DNA from: Stutzerimonas stutzeri
Lineage (GTDB): Bacteria; Pseudomonadota; Gammaproteobacteria; Pseudomonadales; Pseudomonadaceae
Length of the DNA: 64,000 nucleotides
Assembly (NCBI RefSeq): GCF_013522825.1
Contig: NZ_JAAMQZ010000010.1
Span: 1-64,000, forward strand
Reading direction: 5' to 3'
Positions 30,020 to 41,045 of this stretch are shown here, piece after piece. The notes beneath the pieces are model-generated. The model searched no databases. It worked only from the letters and a program-made list of their open reading frames with translations, and was not told where the DNA came from. The first letter of the stretch is position 1. Every line of letters starts with the position of its first letter. A program made the translations under genes and the position numbers.

Positions 30020-30158
30020 GCGCCGTTGATGCGTATGGTTAACGCCCCATCCGAGCCTGACAGGTGAAGCCTGATCTGGATCTGCCGCGGCGCGACAGGT
30101 CAGCCGCGAGGTTAAGATCCAAAACAGGCTTTCGCCCTGCTGCAGCGCCCCTCGGACG
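30008..30158 (-). ncRNA. SAH riboswitch upstream of ahcY
   Basis: The minus-strand leader contains the conserved SAH-aptamer blocks in order: TCCGAGGGGCGCTGCAGC (30158 downward), a variable P2 arm, CTGTCAGGCTCGGA closing P1, and CAACGGCGCCC near 30024-30013 forming the pseudoknot with GGGGCGC. This is the consensus of the SAH riboswitch class found ahead of ahcY in Pseudomonas. The insert between P2 strands is long (about 75 bases), still compatible with the class. It turns on ahcY when SAH accumulates. Confidence 0.9.
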
Positions 30159-30333
30159 GGTGGCGGGCACGACCGAACAGCGTCGGCGGTGTGAAGCGCG
30201 GCGATTATAACTGCGCCACCGGCTGCGGCCAATCCCGCACGGGTGGTTCCGTGGTCGAACTTGACTATCGTAAAGACGGTCAACCGCACAGGTTCGGTGA
30301 ACCCCGCCGGGCGCCTTCCCAGGAGTTTCCAGA

Positions 30334-30765
30334 ATGACTCTGCTGCGATCCATCCTGCTTGCCATTGCCGCCGTATTGAGCCTGCCGGCGGCTGCCAATT
30401 CCTGTTATGTGAGCGCCGAAACCTCCGGCGCGATACCGCCGCCCGTGGTCACCGAAATGTGTTTTGAATACCAGGGCATGGATGCTGACGCCATCGACTG
30501 GGTATGCCAGGACAACGAGGCGATCGAGAGCTCTCGCCGCGAGATACGTGACAGCTGCCCTTCCGGTCACTTCGGTATCTGCACGGCGGCCATCACCCCG
30601 GAAACCCTCGCCAACGAACGCGCCACCGGCAGCCAGGCCACGGATACGCCGATGCCGACGACGGTGCCGAAAGATGCGCGCATCCTGACCTATCACTACG
30701 AAGCGAGCGACCGCGCCCAGGCCCGGATCGATTGCGAAAGCGCTGGGGGCGAGTGGTCGCAGTAG
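30334..30765 (+). CDS. Small exported protein of unknown function
   Basis: 143 residues. A signal peptide (MTLLRSILLAIAAVLSLPAAA, cleavage after about 21) precedes a mature part of about 120 residues with six cysteines (NSCYVS, EMCFEY, WVCQDN, DSCPSG, FGICTA, RIDCES), suggesting disulphides in the periplasm. I do not recognise the family. It diverges from ahcY; its promoter must lie in 30160-30330. A plausible Shine-Dalgarno (AGGAG) stands 8-12 bases before the ATG. Confidence 0.72.
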   Translation: MTLLRSILLAIAAVLSLPAAANSCYVSAETSGAIPPPVVTEMCFEYQGMDADAIDWVCQDNEAIESSRREIRDSCPSGHFGICTAAITPETLANERATGSQATDTPMPTTVPKDARILTYHYEASDRAQARIDCESAGGEWSQ

Positions 30766-30859
30766 GCCCTCCAGAATGCGCCCGCAAACGCTTCAAGGTT
30801 GGTGAATCGAGCGCCAGCAGGGATAATTGCCGGCTTTCGTATTGCCGGGTGGTCGAACC

Positions 30860-31306
30860 ATGAAACTGATGTCGTTGATTCTGCCGCTGGTCGCATTGCT
30901 GGCGTTGGCCGGTTGTGACCGCATCGATCCCGATTCTCCCTTGGGTAAGCGCAAGGCGATCTATCAGGCGATGCTCGATACCAAGGAAGACCTGGGCGGC
31001 ATGCTGCGGGGGCGTCTGGCGTTCGACGCGCAGGCCTTCGTTGCCGGCGCGGCCCGGCTCGACGAGCTGTCGCGTCAGCCCTGGCAGCACTATCCCGAGG
31101 CCAGGGAAGCGCAAAGCGATGCGCGTGACGAGGTCTGGCAGCGCCAGGAGCGCTTCAACGAAATGGCCCGCGAGCTGGAAAGCCATACCGCCGCGCTGGT
31201 TGCCGTGACCACTGCCGCAGAGCCAACGCCCGAGGGCGTGGCGCCGACGCTGCAACGGGTCGAGGATGCCTGCGAAGCCTGCCACAAGGAATTCCGCGCC
31301 TACTGA
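30860..31306 (+). CDS. Class II cytochrome c (cytochrome c'-like) lipoprotein
   Basis: 148 residues. The signal ends in LALAGC, a good lipobox (Cys15), and the C-terminal haem site is CEACHKEFRAY, placed at the extreme C-terminus as in cytochrome c' and c-556 proteins. The body is helical (YQAMLDTKEDLGGMLRGRL; RQERFNEMARELESHTAALV). The role is probably periplasmic electron transfer or NO/CO binding; the substrate is not readable from sequence. The start at 30860 is chosen because an earlier ATG (30827) would put a charged segment before the signal. It converges with the DUF1090 gene. Confidence 0.83.
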   Translation: MKLMSLILPLVALLALAGCDRIDPDSPLGKRKAIYQAMLDTKEDLGGMLRGRLAFDAQAFVAGAARLDELSRQPWQHYPEAREAQSDARDEVWQRQERFNEMARELESHTAALVAVTTAAEPTPEGVAPTLQRVEDACEACHKEFRAY

Positions 31307-31316
31307 TCCGGCACCA

Positions 31317-31697
31317 TCAGGGCCGCAGGGTTTCGAGCTTTTCGCGCGTCCTGGCCAGCTGGTTGCGGCGCAGTTCGATCAGCTGGGCATCGCCGGTGCC
31401 CAGTGCCTCGCGCAGCAGCGTCTCGCGGCGTTCGACCTGGCGCATGGTCTGCTGGCGCTCCACCTGGGGCGTGCGCAAGGAGGTCAATCCGCTGCACTCT
31501 TCGGCCAGGCCCTGCAGTTCGGCGCCGAGCCGGTTCTGCAGTGGCCTGTCGCCTTGCAGCCGCGCCTGCTGCAATTGTTCGCGCAATGACTGGCGCTGCT
31601 CGTGACAGGTCGTGTCGGGTTCGATGGCCATTGCCGGCAACGGGCCGATGGCAGCACAAGCGAGTATCAGGGCAGTCGGCCAATGTCTGAATGACAT
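31317..31697 (-). CDS. DUF1090-like periplasmic protein
   Basis: 126 residues. The signal peptide (MSFRHWPTALILACAAIGPLPAMA) is followed by a charged, largely helical domain: CHEQRQSLREQLQQARLQGDRPLQNRLGAELQGLAEEC, with two cysteines about 35 residues apart, then a coiled-coil-like tail rich in Arg/Glu/Leu. This resembles E. coli YqjC (DUF1090), of unknown function. It starts 59 bases after the ligB stop on the same strand and may be cotranscribed with it. Longer frames upstream overlap ligB and are not coding. Confidence 0.7.
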   Translation of the reverse strand: MSFRHWPTALILACAAIGPLPAMAIEPDTTCHEQRQSLREQLQQARLQGDRPLQNRLGAELQGLAEECSGLTSLRTPQVERQQTMRQVERRETLLREALGTGDAQLIELRRNQLARTREKLETLRP

Positions 31698-31756
31698 GCC
31701 TCGCCTCCATAATTGTTCTCTGATTTCTATCGACCGCACTCTTGGCTGAAAGTCCC

Positions 31757-33484
<1,728 letters not shown>

Positions 33485-33513
33485 TCACTCCGTTCGTGGC
33501 GGTTGACTGTGCG

Positions 33514-34839
33514 TCAGCGCATATCGAACAGTTCCTGATGGAAATCCTCCGCTGCCAGGCCGCGCTGTTGCAGGTCCTTGCGCAGGTCGCGGGCGAAGCC
33601 CGTCGGGCCACAGAACCAGATATCGCAATCCTGCCAGTGCGGCGCCAGCTGCCGCAGACGGTCGGGCGTCAGGCGTCCGTCCTGGCTGGCCACCAGCACA
33701 TGCAGGCGTACCCTGGCCTGTTCGGCCAGTCGCCGGACGCGCTCGATGAAGCCGTTGTCCGGTGCGCTGGTGCTGTAGAAAAGATCGACATTGGCCTCGT
33801 TGCCGCTGTCGGCCAGCGCCTGTAGCCGACCGATAAAGGGCGCGATGCCGATGCCGCCAGCCACCCAGATCTGCCCTGGCTTGTCGCCGCAGAAGTCGAA
33901 GCAGCCGTAGGGGCCTTCAACCTTGACCGGATCACCCACGCGCAGGATTTGCGGCAGGGTGCTGGTGTAATCGCCGAGGCCCTTGATGGAAAACGCCAGC
34001 CTGCCGTCATTGCGCCATGCCGAGGACAGGCTGAAGGGATGTGGGCCTTCCTTGCTGTCGAAGGTGACGAAGGCGAACTGCCCGGCCTTGTGCCCGGGCC
34101 AGGCGCCATCGAGCATGATCTCGACCCGCAGGACGTGGTTGTCGCGGTGATGGGTCAGGCTTTCGATACGACCGACCACCTGATGCTTGCGACCGATGCG
34201 GCGTGTCAGGGAAATAAAGGCGGCTACGCTGCCCGCGACCATCATGACGATCAGCGCCACGCCCAGCGGCGAACTCCACCAGGCCGGCGGCGTCAGCACC
34301 ACCGAATGCAGCACGAATGCCAGATAGAGCAGTGCCAGCCAGCGGTGGGTCCTGAAGAACCAGCGGTAGGGGAAGCGCTTGATCAGCGCCAGCGCGAGCA
34401 GGGTCGCCGCCGCATAGAAGGCCCACTCGCCGATATCCTCGGCGGTGCCGCGAAAGCTGCGCAGCAGGCCGAAAAATCCCTCGATTTGCTGGGCACCGCC
34501 CTTGTCGGGCTTTTGCAGCCAGCCGAAACCCACCAGCCATTTCGGGATCTGCCCCCAGGCCCAGTGAAAGGTGCCGATCACCAGAGCGCTGATGCCCAGC
34601 CATTTGTGCAGCCGGTAAGTCTTGTCGAGGCCGTCGAAAAAGCGCTCGAAGCGGCCCGGTCGCGCGGCCAGCACCATCGCCACGCTCATCACGCCGATGG
34701 CCAGTACGCCGCTGTATTCGACCAGCATCTTGCGGATCGGCCAGAAGTGGTAACGCGGCAGCAGGAAATCATCGACCAGCAGCCACAGCAGCGTCAGACT
34801 GACGAGCAGTGCCACGAAGGTGAGCTTTATCTGCTTCAT
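33514..34839 (-). CDS. Ferric-reductase-like membrane oxidoreductase with FAD/NAD(P)H domain
   Basis: 441 residues. The N-terminal half has about six membrane helices with haem-type histidines ([40 protein letters not shown]). The C-terminal half is a ferredoxin-reductase module: FAD motif [11 protein letters not shown](P)H motif [15 protein letters not shown], and [10 protein letters not shown] near the end. This is the ferric reductase/NADPH-oxidase-like superfamily; the physiological acceptor is unknown. Start ATG 34839 ([15 protein letters not shown]) lies 26 codons inside the open frame and fits the first helix. It diverges from the ABC exporter genes. Confidence 0.87.
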   Translation of the reverse strand: MKQIKLTFVALLVSLTLLWLLVDDFLLPRYHFWPIRKMLVEYSGVLAIGVMSVAMVLAARPGRFERFFDGLDKTYRLHKWLGISALVIGTFHWAWGQIPKWLVGFGWLQKPDKGGAQQIEGFFGLLRSFRGTAEDIGEWAFYAAATLLALALIKRFPYRWFFRTHRWLALLYLAFVLHSVVLTPPAWWSSPLGVALIVMMVAGSVAAFISLTRRIGRKHQVVGRIESLTHHRDNHVLRVEIMLDGAWPGHKAGQFAFVTFDSKEGPHPFSLSSAWRNDGRLAFSIKGLGDYTSTLPQILRVGDPVKVEGPYGCFDFCGDKPGQIWVAGGIGIAPFIGRLQALADSGNEANVDLFYSTSAPDNGFIERVRRLAEQARVRLHVLVASQDGRLTPDRLRQLAPHWQDCDIWFCGPTGFARDLRKDLQQRGLAAEDFHQELFDMR

Positions 34840-35010
34840 TACAGGCAGGCCTCCCTTGTGCGCCGGCACGAACGCCGGGTTTCGCTCAGCATGCCTGCAG
34901 TGTCGGAAGCAGGCCATGATCGTGGTCAGCAGTGTCTAAATGGCCTGTATGAAAGCCGCGCACGCTTTGCCTATACAATCCTGCCTCGATTCCTCTGGAG
35001 AGACGATTCC

Positions 35011-35936
<926 letters not shown>

Positions 35937-35940
<4 letters not shown>

Positions 35941-36698
35941 ATTTTTACGCGATCCGCGCCATCTACCTGTTCGAGCTGGCGCGTACCTGGCGCACCCTGC
36001 TGCAGAGCATCGCCACGCCGGTGATCTCCACCTCGCTGTATTTCGTGGTGTTCGGCTCGGCCATCGGCGCGCGGATGGAGGCCATGCACGGCATTCCCTA
36101 CGCCGCCTTCATCATTCCCGGCCTGATCATGATGGCGCTGCTCACCGAGAGCATTTCCAACGCCTCGTTCGGCATCTATATGCCGCGCTATTCGGGGACC
36201 ATCTACGAGGTGCTGTCGGCGCCGGTGTCCTATGTGGAAATCGTCATCGGCTACGTCGGTGCGGCGGCGACCAAGTCGATCATCCTCGGCGTGATCATCC
36301 TGCTCACCGCACGGCTGTTCGTCGATTACGAAATCCAGCACCCGCTGCTGATGGCGCTGTTCCTGGTGCTGACGGCGGTGACCTTCTGCCTGTTCGGCTT
36401 CATCATCGGCATCTGGGCCGATGGTTGGGAAAAGCTGCAGATCGTGCCGTCGCTGATCGTCATGCCGCTGGCCTTCCTCGGCGGCAGCTTCTATTCCATC
36501 GAGATGCTGCCGCCGCTGTGGCAGAAGATCACCCTGTTCAACCCGGTGGTGTACCTGATCAGCGGCTTCCGCTGGAGCTTCTACGGCGTCTCGGACATCG
36601 GCGTCGGCATCAGCCTGGCGATGATCCTCGGTTTTCTTGCGCTGTGCCTGGGGTTGATCTGGTGGATCTTCCGCACCGGTTACCGGCTGAAGAACTGA
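35937..36698 (+). CDS. ABC-2 type exporter permease (YadH-like)
   Basis: 253 residues with six predicted membrane helices ([69 protein letters not shown]; and a C-terminal helix [20 protein letters not shown]). The ABC-2 motif [19 protein letters not shown] precedes the last helix. It pairs with the ATPase upstream. A strong terminator follows at 36706-36735. Confidence 0.93.
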
Positions 36699-36705
36699 CG
36701 CCCAA

Positions 36706-36735
36706 CAAAAAGCCCCGCGCGGTCTTCACCGGCGG
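36706..36735 (+). terminator. Terminator after the ABC exporter operon
   Basis: AAAAAGCCCCGC, a 12-13-base loop region, then GCGGGGCTTTTTT. An 11-13-bp stem with a T-run; the A-run on the left lets it also act for metK in reverse. Confidence 0.88.
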
Positions 36736-36751
36736 GGCTTTTTTCTGCTGC

Positions 36752-36840
36752 TGTAGGGCGGATCACGCTTCATCGATCCACCGGGTGGCGATCCACCGAG
36801 CGGAGCCGCGGTGGATGTAAAAAGCGACATCCACCCTACG
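36752..36840. repeat. REP-like palindrome with GTAGGGCGGAT/ATCCACCCTAC ends
   Basis: Outer ends GTAGGGCGGATCACGCTTCA and AAAAGCGACATCCACCCTAC enclose two inner blocks, CGATCCACCGGGTGG and CGATCCACCGAGCGG, and GCGGTGGATG. The core CACGCTTCA is shared with the GTCGGGTC family, so it is probably a diverged relative. It sits between the ABC operon and metK, which are convergent. Confidence 0.8.
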
Positions 36841-36852
36841 CTTGTCGCTGCC

Positions 36853-38043
36853 TTACAGACCTGCGGCAGCGCGCAGGGCGTCGGCCTTGTCGGTCTTTTC
36901 CCAGGTGAAGGCGGTGAAGGTGTCGCTGCCCACCGTCATTTCAATCGGGGTACGACCGAAGTGGCCGTAGGCGGCGGTAGCCTGGTACATCGGGTGCAGC
37001 AGGTCGAGCATGGTGGTGATGGCGTAGGGGCGCAGGTCGAAGACGTCGCGCACCAGCTGGATGATCTTCTCTTCGGCGATCTTGTGGGTGCCGAAGGTGT
37101 TGATCGAGATCGAGGTCGGCAACGCCACGCCGATGGCATAGGAGACCTGGATTTCGCAGCGCTCGGCCAGGCCGGCGGCGACGATGTTCTTGGCCACGTA
37201 ACGCCCGGCGTAGGCCGCCGAGCGGTCGACCTTGGACGGGTCCTTGCCGGAGAAGGCGCCGCCGCCGTGACGGGCCATGCCGCCGTAGGTGTCGACGATG
37301 ATCTTGCGCCCGGTCAGGCCGCAGTCGCCCACCGGGCCGCCGATAACGAACTGGCCGGTGGGGTTGATGTGGTACTGGGTGTCCTTGTGCAGCAGTTCGG
37401 CGGGCAGGCAGTGCTTGACGATCAGCTCCATCACCGCTTCGCGCAGGTCGTTCTGCTTCACTTCCGGGTTGTGCTGGGTGGACAGCACCACGGCGTCGAT
37501 GCCTACCACCTTGCCGCCCTCGTAGCGGCAGGTGACCTGGCTCTTGGCATCCGGACGCAGCCAGGGCAGCAGGCCGTTCTTGCGCGCTTCGGCCTGGCGC
37601 TCGACCAGACGGTGGGAGAAGCAGATCGGCGCCGGCATCAGCACGTCGGTCTCGTTGCTGGCGTAACCGAACATCAGGCCCTGGTCGCCGGCGCCCTGGT
37701 CTTCCGGTTTGGAGCGGTCGACGCCCTGGGCGATGTCCACCGACTGCTTGCCGATGATGTTGAGTACGCCGCAGGTGGCGCCGTCGAAGCCGACTTCCGA
37801 GCTGGTATAGCCGATATCGATGATGACGTCGCGAACGATCTGTTCCAGATCGACCCAGGCGTTGGTGGTGACTTCGCCGGCGACGATCGCCACACCGGTC
37901 TTGACCAGGGTTTCGCAGGCCACGCGGGCGTGCTTGTCCTCGGCGATGATGGCATCCAGCACCGCATCGGAGATCTGGTCGGCGATCTTGTCCGGGTGCC
38001 CTTCGGACACGGACTCGGAGGTGAAAATCGAGTATTCGCTCAT
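36853..38043 (-). CDS. metK: S-adenosylmethionine synthetase
   Basis: 396 residues. Motifs: [19 protein letters not shown] near 12, [12 protein letters not shown] near 117 (methionine/ATP site), the phosphate-binding [19 protein letters not shown] near 260. It makes SAM from methionine and ATP. It starts 14 bases after the stop of the ArsR-methyltransferase gene on the same strand, so it is presumably the second gene of that operon and under the palindrome at 39100-39123. No SAM riboswitch is visible in the 14-base gap. Confidence 0.98.
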   Translation of the reverse strand: MSEYSIFTSESVSEGHPDKIADQISDAVLDAIIAEDKHARVACETLVKTGVAIVAGEVTTNAWVDLEQIVRDVIIDIGYTSSEVGFDGATCGVLNIIGKQSVDIAQGVDRSKPEDQGAGDQGLMFGYASNETDVLMPAPICFSHRLVERQAEARKNGLLPWLRPDAKSQVTCRYEGGKVVGIDAVVLSTQHNPEVKQNDLREAVMELIVKHCLPAELLHKDTQYHINPTGQFVIGGPVGDCGLTGRKIIVDTYGGMARHGGGAFSGKDPSKVDRSAAYAGRYVAKNIVAAGLAERCEIQVSYAIGVALPTSISINTFGTHKIAEEKIIQLVRDVFDLRPYAITTMLDLLHPMYQATAAYGHFGRTPIEMTVGSDTFTAFTWEKTDKADALRAAAGL

Positions 38044-38057
38044 CTATCGGTTTCCTG

Positions 38058-39059
38058 TTACCGGTGGGTGAGTCGGTTGTCAGCGGCAGGCCGGGAGAAG
38101 TGCCGCGCCTGGATCTGAAAACCGTTCTTCAAGCCAATGTAGAGACTCTCGCCGGGCGTGAGCCCTGCAGCATCGGCCCAGTGGGCCAGATCGTCCTGTT
38201 CGAAGCCCAGCCAGAGATCGCCGCAGGCCTCCCTGGCCCAGCTCTGGTTATGGCTGCACAGCTCGGTGATCAGCAGGCTGCCGCCCGCCTTCACCAGTCG
38301 TGCCAGTTGTTTCATCGCCTCGCCCGGTGCCGCCAGATGGTGCAGGACCATGTTCAGCACCACGCAATCGGCTGCCGGGCAATCGTCTTGCAGGGCATCG
38401 GCGAGCTTCAGTTCGACGTTGCCCAGGCCTTCCTGTTCACAATGGTTGCACGCCAGCTCCAGCATCGCCGGGCTGTTGTCCAGCGCCACCACACGGGCGA
38501 AGCGCCGGGCCAGCTCGGGCAGGAAGCTGCCGTCGCCGGGGCCGACTTCCAGGGCCGTGGCGCTGGTGTCCAGATTCAGTGCATCGAGCAGCGCCAGCAC
38601 GCTGTCGCGGTACTGCGGCAGCCCGGCGATCAGGTCCTGGCGCGCCTGGAAGCTGTCGGCCATGCGCGCGAAGAAATCCTCGCTGACGGCGCTGCGCTGG
38701 GCGTGTACCGCCGCGATCCGGGCCTGCACATCGACCGGCAGAACCAGCTGGTCGACCTCTTCCAGCAATGCCGCGTGCAGTGTGCCACCGAGGCTGTCGC
38801 TCTGGGGCAGGGCGCGGCGATAGAAGATCGCATTGCCTTCGCGCCGCGTTGCCAGCAGACCGGCCTGGGTCAGCACCTTGAGGTGATGGCTGATGCCGGA
38901 CTGGCCGGTGGCGAAAATCTGCGCCAGCTCCAGTACGCCAAATGAATCGCTGGCCAGCGCCCGCAATACCCTCAGGCGCAATGCATCACCGCCGGCCTTG
39001 CACAGGGCGGCGAGCTGGTCGCTGTCATCGGCTGAAATTCGGGAAATGCGCAGGCTCAT
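38058..39059 (-). CDS. ArsR-family regulator fused to a SAM-dependent methyltransferase
   Basis: 333 residues. The N-terminal winged helix (about 10-95: ALCKAGGDALRLRVLRALASDSFGVLELAQIF, ISHHLKVLTQAGLLATRREGN) has no metal-binding CxC. The C-terminal class I methyltransferase fold starts near 160 (ALEVGPGDGSFLPELARRF; VVALDNSPAMLE; CVVLNMVLHHLAAPGEA). ArsR-methyltransferase proteins named SahR are known repressors of SAM-cycle genes that respond to S-adenosylhomocysteine. Position directly upstream of metK and a palindromic operator before its own start fit that role, but the ligand is inferred. Confidence 0.88.
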   Translation of the reverse strand: MSLRISRISADDSDQLAALCKAGGDALRLRVLRALASDSFGVLELAQIFATGQSGISHHLKVLTQAGLLATRREGNAIFYRRALPQSDSLGGTLHAALLEEVDQLVLPVDVQARIAAVHAQRSAVSEDFFARMADSFQARQDLIAGLPQYRDSVLALLDALNLDTSATALEVGPGDGSFLPELARRFARVVALDNSPAMLELACNHCEQEGLGNVELKLADALQDDCPAADCVVLNMVLHHLAAPGEAMKQLARLVKAGGSLLITELCSHNQSWAREACGDLWLGFEQDDLAHWADAAGLTPGESLYIGLKNGFQIQARHFSRPAADNRLTHR

Positions 39060-39099
39060 GGAGGCGCAGTCTAGTCGCAGGTTTTTCGTCCAGCAACGG

Positions 39100-39123
39100 C
39101 AATATCAAAATATTTTGATATTG
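39100..39123. promoter_or_regulatory. Perfect 24-bp palindrome, candidate operator of the ArsR-methyltransferase regulator
   Basis: Half-site CAATATCAAAAT followed directly by its exact complement ATTTTGATATTG. It lies 41 bases before the start codon of the ArsR-methyltransferase gene (minus strand) and 15 bases past the stop of the lysE-like gene. Its AT-richness against GC-rich surroundings and its symmetry are typical of ArsR/SahR operators. No T-run follows, so it is not a terminator. Confidence 0.72.
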
Positions 39124-39137
39124 GACAGGCTGGGTCG

Positions 39138-39737
39138 TCAGCCTGCCAGATTGCCGATTCCCATTGCGCAGGAAGTCAGACCAAGCCCCAGCAGGCAGAG
39201 GTTGGGCAGGATATGCAGCAGTCGCTGCATGTTCTGGCTGCCGCCGAGGCGTCGCGACAGCAGGCTGTAGGCCAGCAGGACGCTCAGGTCGATGCTCACC
39301 CAGATGGCGATCAGCGTTGTCGCCTGGCTGGCGAAGGACTGCGTGGGCAGGATGAAGGTGGGCAGGAAGGCGAGAAAGAACAGGATGTCCTTGGGGTTCG
39401 ACAAGCCTACGATCAAGGCCCGCCAGAAATGATGTGCATCGCTGCGCGGTCCTGAAGCGGCTTCGCCATCGCCGCACAGGCCGTTCGCGCCAAGCCAGAG
39501 CAGATAGAGCCCGCCGAGCACCTGGCCCCATTCGAGGATGAACGGCTCCAGGCCCAGCGCCAGATGGATCAGCAACAGTGCGGCGCTCAACAGAATCAGT
39601 GCGGAGATCGCGCCGCCGAGAATGGTCCACAGGGGCCAGCGTTGCCGGGCGTCGCTTACCACCAGCGCCACCACCGGGCCGGGCGAGGCGATCAGTACGG
39701 CGACTGCGGCGGCGAAGCCGAGGTAGGTGCCGGTCAT
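39138..39737 (-). CDS. LysE/RhtB-family amino-acid exporter
   Basis: 199 residues from ATG 39737 (MTGTYLGFAAAVAVLIASPGPVVALVVSDARQ). The ASPGP motif and about six membrane helices identify the LysE superfamily, which exports amino acids or related metabolites. KDILFFLAFLPTFILP is the typical helix-3/4 segment. It diverges from a LysR-type regulator at 40018, a common arrangement in which the regulator controls the exporter. The frame opens 25 codons earlier, but those residues are hydrophilic and precede the conserved N-terminus. Confidence 0.87.
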   Translation of the reverse strand: MTGTYLGFAAAVAVLIASPGPVVALVVSDARQRWPLWTILGGAISALILLSAALLLIHLALGLEPFILEWGQVLGGLYLLWLGANGLCGDGEAASGPRSDAHHFWRALIVGLSNPKDILFFLAFLPTFILPTQSFASQATTLIAIWVSIDLSVLLAYSLLSRRLGGSQNMQRLLHILPNLCLLGLGLTSCAMGIGNLAG

Positions 39738-39827
39738 GGCTTGCAAGGCTCGTTGTGCATGGCATTCTCCAATGAGTTTAATTGATGAGTCTTTGCCGAG
39801 CTTGTTCAGCAAAGGCTCAAGGCCATC

Positions 39828-39890
39828 GTAGGGCCGAATTTATTCGGCCAAGGGCAGTTCCGAGCGAAGGCCGAATAAATTCGGCCCTAC
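39828..39890. repeat. Inverted pair of GTAGGGCCGAA palindromes
   Basis: GTAGGGCCGAATTTATTCGG plus CC at 39828-39849 and its exact 22-base reverse complement at 39869-39890, with a 19-base spacer. Each arm is itself nearly palindromic (GGCCGAATTTATTCGGCC), so the DNA can form one long or two short hairpins. It lies in the divergent gap between the LysE exporter and the LysR regulator. Confidence 0.9.
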
Positions 39891-39909
39891 AAGTCAGGTT
39901 TTCATAACC

Positions 39910-39936
39910 GTAGGGCCGAACTTGTTCGGCCTTGTA
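39910..39936. repeat. Third GTAGGGCCGAA unit
   Basis: GTAGGGCCGAACTTGTTCGG followed by CCTTGTAG, a variant of the arm at 39828-39849 in the same orientation (ACTTGT instead of ATTTAT). It is 20 bases downstream of the inverted pair. Confidence 0.8.
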
Positions 39937-40017
39937 GGTAAGGGCCGCGTGAAGTATTGAAAAAGAGGCCCACGCCTGAAAAATGGAAAAAACAACCGGA
40001 AAGGATGAGTTTTACTC

Positions 40018-40947
40018 ATGACGATGCTAGCGCCACGCTTACCCCCGCTCTATGCCCTGCGCGCCTTCGAGGTGGCGGCGCGCCTGGGTTCGTTCACGCA
40101 GGCGGCCCACAGCCTGTGCATCACCCAGAGCGCCGTGAGCCGGCACGTGAAGACGCTGGAGGAACACCTCGGTTGCCAGCTGTTCGAGCGCTGCGGCTCG
40201 CGGCTGGCGTTGACCGACACCGGGCGGCGACTGGCGCAGGAGCTCAAGACGGGCTTCCGCACCCTTGAAAATGCCTGCGCCGCGGTTAGTCGCCGCCAGG
40301 GCGGCCTCAGGCTCAAGGCACCGTCGACGCTGACCATGCGCTGGCTGCTGGAGTCGCTGGAGAATTTCCATCTGGCCCAGCCGCACAGCCGCGTGCAGCT
40401 CACCAGCGTCTGGATGGACCTGGATACGGTGGACTTCCACAGCGAGCCCTTCGACTGCGCGATTCTGCTCGGCAACGGTGATTTTCCCGCCGACTGGCAG
40501 CGGCTCAAGCTCTTCGATGAATGGCTGGTGCCGGTCTGCGCGCCTGCGTTGTGTGGCGATGGGCCTTGGGCGCCGGGACAATTGGCCAATGCCGAACTGA
40601 TCCACCCGTCGCGCGACTGCCGCGACTGGCGGCGCTGGTTGCAGCGGGTCGGGCTTGCCGATGCCGTCTCCTGGCAGCGGGGCGTCCTGTTCGACAGCCT
40701 GGAGCTGGGTATCTGCGCGGCGATCCAGGGTCGCGGGGTATCGGTGGCCGATCTGGCGCTGGTGAGTGCAGAGTTGCGCAGGGGTACGCTGGTGCTGCCG
40801 TTCGAGCAGGCGGTGCGTACCGGCGACAGCTACTATCTGGTCTGGCCCGCCGGTGGTGACGAGCCGGTCGCACTGGCGCACCTGCGTGAGCATCTGCTTC
40901 AGCATCTGCCGAAGATGGCCGATCAGCAGATCACCCTGCTGGACTGA
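40018..40947 (+). CDS. LysR-family transcriptional regulator (GcvA-like)
   Basis: 309 residues. The N-terminal helix-turn-helix ([51 protein letters not shown]) matches the GcvA subgroup, followed by a periplasmic-binding-protein-like effector domain ([36 protein letters not shown]). It is divergent from the LysE-type exporter, which is its most likely target. GGATGAG stands about 8 bases before the ATG. The ligand is unknown. Confidence 0.9.
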   Translation: MTMLAPRLPPLYALRAFEVAARLGSFTQAAHSLCITQSAVSRHVKTLEEHLGCQLFERCGSRLALTDTGRRLAQELKTGFRTLENACAAVSRRQGGLRLKAPSTLTMRWLLESLENFHLAQPHSRVQLTSVWMDLDTVDFHSEPFDCAILLGNGDFPADWQRLKLFDEWLVPVCAPALCGDGPWAPGQLANAELIHPSRDCRDWRRWLQRVGLADAVSWQRGVLFDSLELGICAAIQGRGVSVADLALVSAELRRGTLVLPFEQAVRTGDSYYLVWPAGGDEPVALAHLREHLLQHLPKMADQQITLLD

Positions 40948-41045
40948 GGTCTGAAAGGCGCGCAAGCCATTCAGTCATTGCTCCGCCGTCGCCACTGGGG
41001 GAAAATGCCGGCCTTTCCGTGATAGCCCCCGCAGGAGATTCAGCG

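Noticed and set aside
33949..35010. N-terminal extension of the ABC ATPase by 354 codons
   Set aside because: This part is antisense to the ferric-reductase gene and has no domain; the GTG at 35011 has a good ribosome site and begins the ABC fold.
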